A stretch of 64,000 nucleotides of DNA from Bacteroidales bacterium (GCA_017991835.1 JAGOPY010000009.1:80861-144860), one strand, 5' to 3'. Shown: positions 17,171 to 27,167, counted from the first letter of the stretch. Notes: generated by a model from the sequence alone, not told the origin. Numbers and translations are program-made.

Positions 17171-19168
17171 TTATTGAGCGTTCTTCCTGCTTATTTCATC
17201 CGCTTTCCGGCTGTAATAGTTCATCTTTTCGGTATTACCTTTCAGCCGGTAATATTTGGCCAGGAAAACCGATGCGTCGGCCGGGGCACCCAGTTCAACG
17301 GCCCTTTCGTAGTATTTTATCCCGTTCAGGGTATCTTTCTGAAAAATGTAATAATTGCCGATATTCACGTAAGGGAGCGATTCATCCGGGTCGATACTCA
17401 TGATCTCCTGGTTCAGGCGGATGGCTTCCCTGAACTCTCCCAGCCCGTAATAAATATTGGCCAGGCGGGAGCGGGCATTAATGGCCGCCGAATCGATCTG
17501 AATGCTTTTCTTCAGGTTCTCCAGCGCTTTACCGTAATCTTTCATCCCTTCATAGGCCAATCCGAGGTTGAAATAAGTCAACGGATCATCCGGCTCCCGT
17601 TCGAGAGTTTTGTTGAAATAGACGACAGCCGTATCATATTCTTTATAGACCCGGGAGTAGATGATCCCCAGGTTCCGGTAGGGCGATGCTGCTTCCGGCA
17701 GGATCTCGATGGCCCTTTGCCAGTGGCTGATGGCCAGTTTTACCTGCGGATCGACAAATTTGAGCACATTTACCGGTTTGGCGAGCTCACGGTTTACGCT
17801 TTTCATGATTTCATTGGCATAGAGATCGTTACCTTTGAAGGAGTCGTACAGGTAAGGCATATCGGCTTTATAGAGCGTATATTCGGTACGCCATTGCTTA
17901 TTCCGGATCATGGTTTTGGATCCGTAGGGTATGAGGATCAGCACTACAATAGCAATAATACCGAAGATTTTAAGCCCGGAGATCTGTTTTTTTTCAGGAT
18001 GATGCAGAAAAAGATGAAATATTCCCAGCACAAGCGCCATGATAAAAGCCAGTGAAGGAATCAGCAGGAAGCGTTCGGCGATGATGCCCGGTACAGGTTT
18101 GAAAAGGTTGGTGAACAGTACAATGGATGTCAGGTACACTAAAATAATGTAGGAAAAGATATTTTTCTGCTTCAGTTTCCAGATGGCGAAGGCAAACAAT
18201 CCAAGATGGACAAGGATGGAGAGAATGACGACAATATTTCCCAGGCTGATAGCAGGAAACATGTTGAAGCCGTAGTAATAGCGCAGCGGATGGGGGAAAA
18301 TGAGCAGTTTCAGGTAATAATAAAGGCTATATCCCGCATAGGCGATGTGATCCAGGAAGTTTCCTTCGACTGCAAGCGGGTTTTCGACTTTCGCCATGAT
18401 GCGGTCCTGCGCTGGCAGGTAGAAAAAAGGCCCGACAGCGGCGATCAAAGCGATTATCCCGGTGATCACCGTCAGGCGGATGACTTTTTTCGTTTCCAGA
18501 TCGGTGAAGAAATGGAGCGACAGGGGTATGACAAAGAAGAACGCGGCGGCGGTCGGTTTTGATAATCCGGCCAGGAAGAAAAACAGCAATGCCCAATAGA
18601 TATGTCTGTTTTTCAGTGTATCGGCATACCGGATGGCCTGCTGGAGCGACAGGAGGCCGAACAATAACATGAAAAGTTCGTCGCGGTTCTTCAGGCTGGC
18701 GACCACTTCCGTATGGATCGGATGGGCTGCGAATAACAGCGTGATCAGGAACGGGAAAAGGTAGTGGTAATCGCGCAGCAGACGCCGAAGCACCACGTAG
18801 AGCAGAAGAATAACGGCCAGGTAAAAGACGACATTGATAAAATGGCTGATATGCGGGTTTTTACCGAAGAATTCGTATTCGATGGCGAAAGATGCCCGGA
18901 TCAGCGGGCGGTAACCGTAGCTTTTGCCATCCCTGGAGGAGTATTGTGTGACAAATATCTTCGGGATCGATTTTATCCCCTGCTCAAAGTCAGGGTTATT
19001 CCTTGCAATGTGAAAATCGTCGAGGCTGTAGTAATTCCTGACCGTATTGATATTCAGGCCGAGCGTTACGACGGTCAGGATCAGCATTAATAAAAGAAAC
19101 CGGAAGGATTCAGAAGTTCCTTTCTTCACCATTAATTCCTGCGGTAATCTCTGCTTATTGATACCCAT
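17171..19168 (-). CDS. Polytopic membrane protein with C-terminal TPRs (TMTC/PMT-like)
   Basis: This 665-residue protein has roughly a dozen membrane segments up to about residue 420, followed by four TPR units (about 490-640; for example PYRNLGIIYSRVYKEYDTAV and TYFNLGLAYEGMKDYGKALE). An early loop contains LDDFHIARN and later AHPIHTEVV...KNRDEL, as in the TMTC/PMT-type GT-C glycosyltransferases, where acidic residues in the first loop are catalytic. It may therefore be a polyprenyl-phosphate-sugar dependent protein glycosyltransferase, but this is family inference. The gene follows a repeat-rich gap and heads the pair with the secreted TPR protein. Confidence 0.72.
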   Translation of the reverse strand: MGINKQRLPQELMVKKGTSESFRFLLLMLILTVVTLGLNINTVRNYYSLDDFHIARNNPDFEQGIKSIPKIFVTQYSSRDGKSYGYRPLIRASFAIEYEFFGKNPHISHFINVVFYLAVILLLYVVLRRLLRDYHYLFPFLITLLFAAHPIHTEVVASLKNRDELFMLLFGLLSLQQAIRYADTLKNRHIYWALLFFFLAGLSKPTAAAFFFVIPLSLHFFTDLETKKVIRLTVITGIIALIAAVGPFFYLPAQDRIMAKVENPLAVEGNFLDHIAYAGYSLYYYLKLLIFPHPLRYYYGFNMFPAISLGNIVVILSILVHLGLFAFAIWKLKQKNIFSYIILVYLTSIVLFTNLFKPVPGIIAERFLLIPSLAFIMALVLGIFHLFLHHPEKKQISGLKIFGIIAIVVLILIPYGSKTMIRNKQWRTEYTLYKADMPYLYDSFKGNDLYANEIMKSVNRELAKPVNVLKFVDPQVKLAISHWQRAIEILPEAASPYRNLGIIYSRVYKEYDTAVVYFNKTLEREPDDPLTYFNLGLAYEGMKDYGKALENLKKSIQIDSAAINARSRLANIYYGLGEFREAIRLNQEIMSIDPDESLPYVNIGNYYIFQKDTLNGIKYYERAVELGAPADASVFLAKYYRLKGNTEKMNYYSRKADEISRKNAQ

Positions 19169-19199
19169 ACTTAAATGATTTTACTGCAAAGTAAAGCAA

Positions 19200-19275
19200 A
19201 ATTCGTTTGACCCGTGTTATCCGTGTTCCTCTAATAAGAACACAAATAGACACGGATGTGACGAATATTCACGAA
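19200..19275. repeat. ATCCGTGTT-type intergenic repeat reaching into the hydrolase 3' end
   Basis: Related motifs occur in both orientations (CCGTGTTATCCGTGTTCC and ACACGGATGTGACGAATATT). The element supplies the final codons and stop of the alpha/beta hydrolase. A similar unit (CATCCGTGTCATCCGCG) sits at the other end of that gene near 20070. Confidence 0.6.
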
Positions 19276-20051
19276 TAAGAATTAGAGGAAAGAACTCTTT
19301 GTGCGAATCCTTGCAAGGCATCGAAGGTTTTTGCGGAGGCTTCTATAAATCCCATATGGCCGACATTATCGAGGAGCATCGTTTCGCTGTGAGCCGGCAG
19401 CAGCGTTTGCGGAATGATCGTGGACAACGGGATCCGGGAGTCGTTTTTACCGATGATGAATAACACCGGTACCCGGCTGTTCATGAGAACATGTTGGCGG
19501 TCGGGACGGTTTTTCATCCCGCGGATGGCGGCAATAACCCCCTCTTTAGGGGTCTTTTCGGTAAGATCCTTTAAAAGTGCTATCTCCCGGGAATATTTCT
19601 TAAGGTTGGCGGGATAGAAGAGATCGGGGACAAAATTTTTGATAAATCCAAGCCGGTCTTTTTCGACCAATGCGATGGTCCTTTCGCGGTTTGCAGCAGT
19701 TTCCGGGCTATCGGCAGCGGCATGGGAATGAAAGAGGGCCAGGCCCTTCAGCATTCTCGGATATTTCTCCGCAAACGCAAGAGTGACGTAACCGCCCATG
19801 GAATGTCCGGCCATCAGGCATTTTTTAACACCAAGGCTTTTCAGGGCGAAATGCACACTTTCGGCCATACTATCCATGGTGTGTTCCTCCCCGATGCATC
19901 CTGAGGATCCGTGGCCGGGCAAATCGATCAGGATCACCCTGAACGATTTGCTCAGCTTTCGGGCAAAATTTTTCCAGATCTCCGATGATTCCAGGAATCC
20001 GTGAAGGAGGACAATAACGGGGCCGTTTCCGGTGACCCTGAAATGAAGCAT
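19269..20051 (-). CDS. Alpha/beta hydrolase
   Basis: This 260-residue hydrolase has the oxyanion motif LLHGFLES (15-22), the nucleophile elbow AGHSMGGY with Ser84, a late Asp in IIGKNDSRIP and the catalytic His in NVGHMGF, so all three catalytic residues are present. It is most like small esterases or peptidases of the abhydrolase_1 group; the substrate is not predictable. I start it at the ATG at 20051, where family similarity begins (MLHFRVTGNGP). An in-frame ATG at 20081 would add ten residues encoded by an intergenic repeat. The C-terminal codons and stop also come from repeat DNA. Confidence 0.82.
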   Translation of the reverse strand: MLHFRVTGNGPVIVLLHGFLESSEIWKNFARKLSKSFRVILIDLPGHGSSGCIGEEHTMDSMAESVHFALKSLGVKKCLMAGHSMGGYVTLAFAEKYPRMLKGLALFHSHAAADSPETAANRERTIALVEKDRLGFIKNFVPDLFYPANLKKYSREIALLKDLTEKTPKEGVIAAIRGMKNRPDRQHVLMNSRVPVLFIIGKNDSRIPLSTIIPQTLLPAHSETMLLDNVGHMGFIEASAKTFDALQGFAQRVLSSNSYS

Positions 20052-20096
20052 TGTGGCATTATCCGCGGGCATCCGTGTCATCCGCGTACCGTAGGC

Positions 20097-20375
20097 TTAC
20101 AGGCTGGTTTCGTAATTGCGGATAGCGCTGTCGAGCCCGTCGATCATCTTTTTAGCAACCTTTCTGGGGTTCTTTTCCTTGAAGCGGTTAAGCTCTTTCA
20201 GTGCCATTCCGCCGAATTCGCTCAGGCCGGAAGGGTTTTTATCAAAGTCATAGCTACCGATGCACCATGCCAGTTTGGCCTGTAATTCAGTAGTTTCGGG
20301 GATATTCAGTTTCTGAAGGGCTTCCAGTGCATTCTGGCACTCGTTTCTTAACTTATCGTTGATTGCATTTGCCAT
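20097..20375 (-). CDS. Small conserved-looking helical protein, unknown function
   Basis: This 92-residue, charged, helical protein has no signal peptide or recognised domain (begins MANAINDKLRNEC; contains AWCIGSYDFDKNP). The ATG at 20375 is supported by a -7 box 36 bp upstream and by poor coding character of any longer frame. It lies 45 bp upstream of the hydrolase on the same strand. It is probably a cytosolic protein of a Bacteroidetes-specific family, but I do not recognise it. Confidence 0.65.
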   Translation of the reverse strand: MANAINDKLRNECQNALEALQKLNIPETTELQAKLAWCIGSYDFDKNPSGLSEFGGMALKELNRFKEKNPRKVAKKMIDGLDSAIRNYETSL

Positions 20376-20410
20376 TTTAATGAGGATTAAAGGATTATTA
20401 AAAAAGAGTG

Positions 20411-20418
20411 CAAAAGTA
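20411..20418 (-). promoter_or_regulatory. -7 box TACTTTTG of the small helical protein gene
   Basis: The minus strand reads TACTTTTG, a perfect match, placing the transcription start about 30 nt upstream of the ATG at 20375. Confidence 0.55.
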
Positions 20419-20504
20419 ACCATTTTATTTAGAATAATTCTTTGATCGAGAGAGAAAATATATTGTGAGGGTGATGGTAAGAAGAGGTTGCCTTAAAAGT
20501 GTTT

Positions 20505-20611
20505 AACCACAAAGGCGCACGAAGGATTACACTAAGGAGCACAAAGGTTTCCCACTGTTAATCAATTACTTGGTGTGCCTTTGTGAAGGCCCTTCGTGCG
20601 CCTTTGTGGTT
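20505..20611. repeat. Inverted repeat with 21-bp perfect arms (CTTTGTG family)
   Basis: The arms at 20505-20525 and 20591-20611 are perfect reverse complements; the right arm reads CCTTCGTGCGCCTTTGTGG plus two T. The 65-bp spacer contains further degenerate copies. It lies just 3' of the first M24 peptidase gene (minus strand) and could fold as a long hairpin acting as a terminator or mRNA stabiliser. Confidence 0.85.
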
Positions 20612-20648
20612 TAACAAAAGACTTTTAATACAACCTGTTCTGACCCCA

Positions 20649-22037
20649 CTAAAACCCGCAAAGCTTTTCCACCTCATCAACCGTCTTCGGAATCGGTTTG
20701 CCCAGCACCCGGTTCCCGTCGGCAGTTACCAGCACATTGTCTTCGATCCTGATCCCGCCAAAGTCTTTGTAAGTTTCGACTTTGTCGTAGTTGATGAATT
20801 CGGTAAACCTGCCTTCGGCTCTCCACTGGTCGATCAGGGCGGGTATGAAGTAGCATCCGGGCTCGTTGGTCAGGACAAATCCCGGCTCGAGCTTCCGGCC
20901 GAACCGGAGGAAAGCCAGGCCGAACTGGTTGCTGCGGGCGATGGTGCTGTCGTAGCCGACGAAATTCTCGCCTAGGCCTTCCATATCGTGGACATCGAGG
21001 CCGAGCATATGGCCGAGGCCGTGGGGGAAGAAAAGGGCGTGGGCACCCTGTGACACGGCTTCATCCACGTCGCCTTTCATCAGCCCGAGCTCTTTCAGGC
21101 CGGTGGCGATTGTTTTGGCTGCCAGGAGGTGCATCTCTTTGTAATAAATCCCGGGCCGTGTGGCTTTGATGGTTTCCATATTGGCTTTAAGCACGATTTC
21201 ATAGATCTCTTTCTGCCGCTGGTTGAACTGGCCGCCAACCGGGACGGTGCGGGTGATGTCGCTGGCATAATGCAGCGCCGATTCGCATCCGGCGTCGATC
21301 ACCATCATCCGTCCTTCTTTAAGGATGTTTCCATGATAGTGGTTATGCAGCGTCTGGCCGTCGATGCTGAGGATGACGGGAAACGATACAGGTCCGCCGT
21401 GCGACAGGGCGATCCCTTCGATCACCCCGGCGATCTCCTGCTCAACCACACCGGGCTTTGCCATTTTCATCCCCGTTGTGTGCATGATATAAGCTACATC
21501 CACAGCTCTTTCAATCTCTTTGATCTCGATATCCTCTTTGACTGAACGCATGGTAACAATAGCCCTGATCAGTTCTTCCGATACGAAGTCTTTCACCTGC
21601 GAATGGTGCACGCCCAGCAGGCTCTCCAGCCATATCAGAACTTTCCCGCGGTATGGCTTTACGATATGGATTTTGCGGCCTTTGGCCAGGGCATCTTTGA
21701 TGAAAGTCTCCAGGCCGGTCATCGGTTCGGTGTTGTCTACGCCGGCTCTGGCGGCCTGTTCCTTCACCGAGGGTTGGAAACCCATCCAGATTATATCATC
21801 CATATCGATATCATTCCCGAAAATGATATCCTTGTTATTATCCACATCGATAACACCGGCAAACCCGTCGTGATCGAGGCCGAAATAATACAGGAAGTTG
21901 CTGTCCTGGCGGTAGTGGTAAGTATTTGCCGCATAATTCATGGCGGCTTCGGGATTTCCGGGGAACAGGATAATCCCTGATGAAACAAGTGAGCGGAGCC
22001 TGTTGCGGCGGGCAAGATAGACATTTGATGAAAACAT
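20649..22037 (-). CDS. Xaa-Pro aminopeptidase, M24B family (paralogue 1)
   Basis: This 462-residue aminopeptidase P-type enzyme has an N-terminal creatinase-like domain (1-170) and a pita-bread catalytic domain. The five metal ligands are D248, D260 (YASDITRT), H343 (HGLGHMLGLDVHD), E392 (NEPGCYF) and E432 (GIRIEDN). It removes N-terminal residues ahead of proline, with two Mn or similar metals in the cytosol. No signal peptide is seen. A paralogue of 433 residues follows at 22267-23568, separated by a palindromic element, so the two are not simply an operon. A weak -7-like TAATTTAG lies at 22063-22070. Confidence 0.93.
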   Translation of the reverse strand: MFSSNVYLARRNRLRSLVSSGIILFPGNPEAAMNYAANTYHYRQDSNFLYYFGLDHDGFAGVIDVDNNKDIIFGNDIDMDDIIWMGFQPSVKEQAARAGVDNTEPMTGLETFIKDALAKGRKIHIVKPYRGKVLIWLESLLGVHHSQVKDFVSEELIRAIVTMRSVKEDIEIKEIERAVDVAYIMHTTGMKMAKPGVVEQEIAGVIEGIALSHGGPVSFPVILSIDGQTLHNHYHGNILKEGRMMVIDAGCESALHYASDITRTVPVGGQFNQRQKEIYEIVLKANMETIKATRPGIYYKEMHLLAAKTIATGLKELGLMKGDVDEAVSQGAHALFFPHGLGHMLGLDVHDMEGLGENFVGYDSTIARSNQFGLAFLRFGRKLEPGFVLTNEPGCYFIPALIDQWRAEGRFTEFINYDKVETYKDFGGIRIEDNVLVTADGNRVLGKPIPKTVDEVEKLCGF

Positions 22038-22094
22038 ACGATTTGTGTTTAGATTGAGGAAGCTAAATTAGGAATAATTATCCGAATAATCTTA

Positions 22095-22282
22095 AACCCC
22101 TACAGGGTATGAAAATGGTTGGTGCTGTTTGCTACCATAGTGGATGCCCTACGGGCAAGGCTATTATCCGGTTTCACCTTATCGAACCAAACGCTGATAA
22201 TGCACCTGGTTTGCACATTGCCCGTAGGGCATCCGGTCTGGTAGCAATGCCGAGACAAAGTTCAATCTACCCCGTAGGGGTT
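22095..22282. repeat. Nested palindromic REP-like element between the M24 genes
   Basis: The outer arms at 22095-22109 and 22268-22282 (AACCCCTACAGGGTA versus a copy with one mismatch) enclose inner 29-bp arms at 22130-22158 and 22218-22246. The inner arms match in 25 positions and share GGATGCCCTACGGGCAA. The right outer arm supplies the final codons and stop of the second M24 gene. This looks like a REP or miniature element of the kind mobilised by RAYT transposases; a RAYT gene lies at 54.7 kb with a different palindrome. Confidence 0.85.
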
Positions 22283-23568
22283 GCACTCATCATCCCTTCG
22301 ATCTCCTCTGCTTCGACCGGAATCCCTGCTGTCAGATCCAGCGGCTCGCCTTCCGTTACGAGATAATTGTTCTCCAGGCGGATGCCCAGGTTTTCTTCAC
22401 GGATATAGAGCCCCGGTTCGAAAGTAAAGACCATGCCGGGACGAAAAGGCTCGAACTTCGAGCCGACATCATGCACGTCGAGCCCGAGAAAATGGCTGAC
22501 GCCATGCATGAAATACTTCGTATAGAGCGGCTTTTCCGGATCCTGCTGAGCGGCCTGTTCCCGGCTGAAAAGCCCCAGCCCGGTCATCTCTCCTTCCATC
22601 AGCCTGTTCGCCTCTTTGTTCACTTTATCGATCGTGTTGCCGGGGACAAGGAGACGGGAAGCCTGCCTTAAAACGCGTAAAACGGCATCGTAACAGGCTT
22701 TTTGCCGTTCCGTGAATTTGCCGCTGACCGGGATGGTACGGGTCAGGTCGGCTGCGTAATGGCCATACTCGGCGCCGAAATCCATCAGCAACAGTTCTCC
22801 TTCCTTACAGACTGAACTGTTTTCGATGTAATGCAGCGTGCAGGCATTCGCACCGCTGGCTATTATTGGATGATAAGCCGAACCGGAAGCGCCTTCGTAA
22901 AGGAACTCATGCGTGATCTCCGCCTCAACCTGGTATTCGGTCACGCCGGGCCGCACAAACTTCAATACCCGTTCAAAAGCCTTTCCCGTAAGGTTTATCG
23001 CCTCCCTGATCAACCGGATCTCTTCATCCGACTTGATCGTCCTTAAAGAATAAACCAGCGGAGCCGAACGCCTGTAAGTATGGTTCGGATACTTTTCCCT
23101 GATCTCCCGGGCAAACCGCAGATCGCTGTAAGGCACAGATGTTGAAAATTTCGCATACTCAATGGCATTCAGATAGACGTTTTCGGCAAATGACATGACT
23201 TCTGTCAGAACCGTATCGAACTGGCCGGTCCATCTCACTTTTTCGATACCGGAAATGCCCTGCGCCTCTTTCCTGGAATACTTGTGCCCTTCCCAGGTGG
23301 CCAGCGATTCGGTCGGTTCGGTAATAAACAGGACCTCTCTCAGATCAGGATTCGGACAATCGGGATAAAGCAGCAGAATCGTATTTTCCTGTGCAATGCC
23401 TGAGAGATAGAACAAATCGGACTGTTGCCGGAATTTAAATGTCTGATCGCCATTTCTCGGAAAAATGTCGTTGGAATGAAATATGGCCAGGCTGTCGGGA
23501 AGAAGCCTCTCCGTGAAATTCCTCCTGTTGATCGTAAATAAATCTTTATCGATGGTGATCGTCTTCAT
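22267..23568 (-). CDS. Xaa-Pro aminopeptidase, M24B family (paralogue 2)
   Basis: This 433-residue enzyme is closest to E. coli PepP-type aminopeptidase P. The metal ligands are D263, D274 (YAADLTRT), H359 (HGVSHFLGLDVHD), E384 (FEPGLYI) and E399 (GIRLEN). The N-terminal domain includes the RQQSDLFYLSG motif typical of PepP. The last residues (SATPTG) and the stop codon come from the palindromic element that follows, so the native C-terminus has been altered or extended. It is cytosolic, cleaving X-Pro N-termini. It and paralogue 1 are divergent enough to have different substrate ranges. Confidence 0.93.
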   Translation of the reverse strand: MKTITIDKDLFTINRRNFTERLLPDSLAIFHSNDIFPRNGDQTFKFRQQSDLFYLSGIAQENTILLLYPDCPNPDLREVLFITEPTESLATWEGHKYSRKEAQGISGIEKVRWTGQFDTVLTEVMSFAENVYLNAIEYAKFSTSVPYSDLRFAREIREKYPNHTYRRSAPLVYSLRTIKSDEEIRLIREAINLTGKAFERVLKFVRPGVTEYQVEAEITHEFLYEGASGSAYHPIIASGANACTLHYIENSSVCKEGELLLMDFGAEYGHYAADLTRTIPVSGKFTERQKACYDAVLRVLRQASRLLVPGNTIDKVNKEANRLMEGEMTGLGLFSREQAAQQDPEKPLYTKYFMHGVSHFLGLDVHDVGSKFEPFRPGMVFTFEPGLYIREENLGIRLENNYLVTEGEPLDLTAGIPVEAEEIEGMMSATPTG

Positions 23569-23740
23569 ATTAACTTATATTAATTACTCTGGTTTTGAAA
23601 TTGGATTCAATATAAATTAGCCGATTTCATCCCTCAAAAATACCATATTTAATAATTTCATTAAATTTGTTAATCGATTAACATTCTTTTGCTATACACT
23701 TGTTTAACAATATTTTAAGATAATTTCAAATTATTTTGAT

Positions 23741-24421
23741 ATGAGTAAATTTCTACGGTATTCTTCATTGACCAAAAAATTCATCATGGCTTTTGCCGGG
23801 GCATTCCTGATGGTTTTCCTGGTCGTACACCTGGGGATAAACCTGTTTATTATTCCCATTACACCCAATCATAAGGAAATCTTCCGGGAAGCGGTCCATT
23901 TCATGACATCCAACCCTTTGGTCAAGATCATGGAAATATTCCTGTTCGGAGGATTTATCCTTCACATGATATTAGGAGTGATTTTACAGATTCAAAACTG
24001 GAGGTCGAGGCCGGTCAGGTATAAGGTCGAAGGATGGTCGCACACCTCATTCTTCTCCAAATTCATGATCCATACAGGGGTCATCATCGGCATCTTCCTG
24101 GTCATTCACCTGATGAACTTTTACCTGGTCAAAGCGGGGATCACCAGCGCTCCGGAAGGGCCGGTCAGGGTTACCGACGACCATGACTTCTACAGCATGG
24201 CGGTCAACCTGTTCTCCAACAATACCTACTCGGTCATCTACATCATTCTGATCATCCTGCTGGGATTCCACCTGAATCATGCCTTCCAGTCGGCTTTCCA
24301 GTCGCTGGGCCTGGACCATTCAAAATATACGCCGTTCATCAAAGCGGTTGGCGATCTCTATTCGATCGTCATCCCGCTCGGCTTCTGCATAATCCCGTTG
24401 TATTTTCTTGTATATCATTAA
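23741..24421 (+). CDS. sdhC: Succinate dehydrogenase/fumarate reductase cytochrome b subunit
   Basis: This 226-residue integral membrane protein has five hydrophobic segments and histidines in membrane context (VVHLGINL, HMILGV, VIHLMNFY, HLNHAFQS) positioned to bind heme b. This is the single-polypeptide di-heme cytochrome type found in Bacteroidetes and epsilonproteobacteria. It anchors the flavoprotein and iron-sulfur subunits encoded 26 bp and about 2 kb downstream and exchanges electrons with (mena)quinone. The upstream 172 bp are very AT-rich and presumably hold the promoter, but no perfect -7 box is visible. Confidence 0.93.
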   Translation: MSKFLRYSSLTKKFIMAFAGAFLMVFLVVHLGINLFIIPITPNHKEIFREAVHFMTSNPLVKIMEIFLFGGFILHMILGVILQIQNWRSRPVRYKVEGWSHTSFFSKFMIHTGVIIGIFLVIHLMNFYLVKAGITSAPEGPVRVTDDHDFYSMAVNLFSNNTYSVIYIILIILLGFHLNHAFQSAFQSLGLDHSKYTPFIKAVGDLYSIVIPLGFCIIPLYFLVYH

Positions 24422-24447
24422 TTTATAAAGATTAATTGACCCGCATT

Positions 24448-26388
24448 ATGACTCAACTGAATTCAAAGATACCTTCAGGCCCACTGGCCGATAAATGGAG
24501 AACCTATAAAGCGACGCAAAACCTCGTCAATCCGGCCAACAAGCGCAAGATCGACATCATTGTGGTGGGTTCGGGGCTGGCAGGAGCCGCCGCCGCCGCC
24601 AGCCTGGGCGAGCTCGGTTTTAAAGTGAAGTGTTTTACTTACCACGACAGTCCGCGCCGCGCACACAGCATTGCAGCCCAGGGAGGGATCAATGCGGCGA
24701 AGAATTACCGTAACGACGGCGACAGTGTTTACCGCCTGTTCATGGATACGATCAAAGGCGGCGACTACCGTTCGAGGGAAGCCAACGTGTACCGGCTTGC
24801 CGAGGTCAGTAACGGTATCATCGACCAGTGCGTAGCCCAGGGCGTTCCGTTCGCCCGCGAGTATGGCGGGTTACTCGACAACCGCTCCTTCGGCGGCGCG
24901 CTCGTTTCCCGCACCTTTTATGCCCGCGGCCAGACCGGGCAGCAGCTACTGCTCGGCGCATACGGCGCCCTCAGCAAAGAGATCGAGAAAGGCTCGGTGA
25001 CCATGTACACGCGTCGTGATATGCTCGACCTGGTCGTGATCGACGGCAGGGCGCGCGGCATCATCGTCCGCAACAATGTTACCGGCGAGATCGAGCGTCA
25101 TTCGGGCCATGCCGTGATCCTGGCCACCGGCGGATACGGCAATGTCTTCTTCCTCTCTACCATGGCCATGCACTCCAACGGCAGTGCGGCCTGGTCGGCG
25201 TACAAACGGGGCGCCTTCTTCGGCAATCCCTGCTTCACACAGATCCACCCGACCTGCATCCCGGTCCATGGCGATTACCAGTCGAAACTGACCCTGATGA
25301 GCGAAAGCCTCCGCAACGACGGCCGCATCTGGGTGCCGAAAAAGAAAGAAGACGCCGAAAAGATCCGCAAGGGTGAATTGAAACCGGGCGACATTCCGGA
25401 AGAAGACCGCGATTATTACCTCGAAAGAAGATATCCGGCTTACGGCAACCTCAGCCCCAGGGATATCTCCTCGCGGGCTGCCAAGGAACGGTGCGATGCC
25501 GGTTATGGCGTCGGCTCGACCGGTCTGGCCGTTTACCTCGATTTTGCCGATGCCATCCAGCGGCTGGGCAAAGGGGTGATCGAAGCCCGCTACGGCAACC
25601 TGTTCCAGATGTACGAAAAGATCGTCGACCAGAACCCCTATGAAACCCCGATGATGATCTACCCGGCGGTGCATTACACTATGGGTGGCCTGTGGGTCGA
25701 TTATGAACTGCAAACCACGATTCCCGGCCTGTTCGTCGGCGGCGAAGCCAACTTCTCCGACCACGGCGCCAACCGGCTGGGCGCTTCGGCCCTGATGCAG
25801 GGCCTGAGCGACGGCTACTTCGTACTGCCCTACACGGTCCAGAATTACCTGGCCGACCAGTTCAAGGTACCCCGGTTCTCAACCGATCTGCCGGAATTCC
25901 TGGCAGCGGAAAAAGAGGTGAGAGACAATATAAACCGCCTGCTGGGCATCAAAGGAAAGAAATCGGTAGATACTTTCCATCGTGAGCTGGGCCGGATCAT
26001 GTGGGAGAATGTCGGGATGGGAAGAAACAAGGAAGGATTGGAAAAAGCCCTGAAACTGATCCCGGAGCTGAGAGAAGAGTTCTGGAAAGATGTCCGTATA
26101 CCCGGTACGAACGATGAGCTCAATCCCGAACTGCAGAAAGCCACCCGGCTGGCCGATTACCTGGAACTGGGCGAACTGATGGCGCTCGACGCCCTGAACC
26201 GCGAGGAGAGCTGCGGCGGCCATTTCCGTGAGGAATACCAGACCCCTGACGGCGAAGCGCTTCGCAACGACAAGGATTTTGCCTACGTAGCGGCCTGGGA
26301 ATACAAAGGCACGGAAAATAAAGCGGAATTGCACAAGGAACCGCTCAATTACGAATTTGTTGAACTGAAACAAAGAAACTACAAATAA
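24448..26388 (+). CDS. sdhA: Succinate dehydrogenase/fumarate reductase flavoprotein subunit
   Basis: This 646-residue catalytic subunit has the FAD dinucleotide fold [10 protein letters not shown] (41-50), the covalent-FAD histidine H73 in [12 protein letters not shown], and the substrate-site block HPTCIP. It interconverts succinate and fumarate. The ATG at 24448 is preferred to a TTG at 24436. It lies between sdhC and sdhB (1-bp gap to sdhB) in the order C-A-B. In anaerobic Bacteroidetes this complex runs as a fumarate reductase; in aerobes as succinate dehydrogenase. Direction cannot be told from sequence. Confidence 0.95.
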   Translation: MTQLNSKIPSGPLADKWRTYKATQNLVNPANKRKIDIIVVGSGLAGAAAAASLGELGFKVKCFTYHDSPRRAHSIAAQGGINAAKNYRNDGDSVYRLFMDTIKGGDYRSREANVYRLAEVSNGIIDQCVAQGVPFAREYGGLLDNRSFGGALVSRTFYARGQTGQQLLLGAYGALSKEIEKGSVTMYTRRDMLDLVVIDGRARGIIVRNNVTGEIERHSGHAVILATGGYGNVFFLSTMAMHSNGSAAWSAYKRGAFFGNPCFTQIHPTCIPVHGDYQSKLTLMSESLRNDGRIWVPKKKEDAEKIRKGELKPGDIPEEDRDYYLERRYPAYGNLSPRDISSRAAKERCDAGYGVGSTGLAVYLDFADAIQRLGKGVIEARYGNLFQMYEKIVDQNPYETPMMIYPAVHYTMGGLWVDYELQTTIPGLFVGGEANFSDHGANRLGASALMQGLSDGYFVLPYTVQNYLADQFKVPRFSTDLPEFLAAEKEVRDNINRLLGIKGKKSVDTFHRELGRIMWENVGMGRNKEGLEKALKLIPELREEFWKDVRIPGTNDELNPELQKATRLADYLELGELMALDALNREESCGGHFREEYQTPDGEALRNDKDFAYVAAWEYKGTENKAELHKEPLNYEFVELKQRNYK

Positions 26389-26389
26389 T

Positions 26390-27166
26390 ATGGACTTCAC
26401 GTTAAAAATATGGCGGCAGGAAAACGCCAAAGCGAAAGGCCGCTTTGTGACATACCAGGTAACCGATATTTCTCCCGATTGTTCTTTCCTTGAGATGCTT
26501 GATATTCTGAATGAAAGCCTCGTTGACAAGTTCGAGATGCCGATCGGGTTCGAGCATGATTGCAGGGAAGGCATTTGCGGCACATGTGCATTATATATCA
26601 ACGGCCGGCCACACGGCCCCGACAAAGGCATTACAGTTTGCCAGATGCATATGCGCCGGTTCAAGAGCGGGACGACTATTGTGATCGAGCCCTGGCGGTC
26701 GAGAGCCTTCCCGGTGCTGCGCGACCTGATGATCGACCGGTCGGCATTCGATAAGATCATCCAGGCCGGGGGCTATATTTCCATCGCCACGGGCAATGCC
26801 CCGGATGCACATGCACTTCCGGTCGAAAAGCTGAATTCGGACCTGGCCATGGACGCGGCAGCCTGCATCGGTTGCGGCGCTTGCGTTGCTGCGTGCAAGA
26901 ATGCTTCGGCCATGCTCTTTGTGTCGGCCAAAGTGTCGCAGCTTGCCTTGCTGCCACAGGGCAGGCCGGAAGCCCGGAAGCGCGTCCAGGCCATGGTGGC
27001 CAAGATGGACGAGCTGGGATTCGGCAACTGCACCAACACGTATGCCTGTGAGGCGGAATGCCCGAAACTGATCAAGATAACCAATATTGCCCGGATGAAC
27101 CGCGAATTTTTTGCAGCAAAGGTTTGCGGCGCGAAAGAGGTGGCCACGACCGGAGGGGCAGGATAG
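26390..27166 (+). CDS. sdhB: Succinate dehydrogenase/fumarate reductase iron-sulfur subunit
   Basis: This 258-residue subunit carries the [2Fe-2S] ligands C58, C63, C66 and C84 (CREGICGTC). Its C-terminal ferredoxin domain has [11 protein letters not shown] (C159, C162, C165, C169) plus C214, C220 and C224, completing the [4Fe-4S] and [3Fe-4S] sites. It relays electrons between FAD in SdhA and heme in SdhC. It starts 1 bp after the sdhA stop, and holB begins 1 bp after its own stop, so the operon appears to extend into holB. Confidence 0.95.
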   Translation: MDFTLKIWRQENAKAKGRFVTYQVTDISPDCSFLEMLDILNESLVDKFEMPIGFEHDCREGICGTCALYINGRPHGPDKGITVCQMHMRRFKSGTTIVIEPWRSRAFPVLRDLMIDRSAFDKIIQAGGYISIATGNAPDAHALPVEKLNSDLAMDAAACIGCGACVAACKNASAMLFVSAKVSQLALLPQGRPEARKRVQAMVAKMDELGFGNCTNTYACEAECPKLIKITNIARMNREFFAAKVCGAKEVATTGGAG

Positions 27167-27167
27167 G

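Noticed and set aside
22267..23568. M24 paralogue 2 as a pseudogene because its end lies in a repeat
   Set aside because: All five metal ligands are present and only the last few residues come from the repeat.
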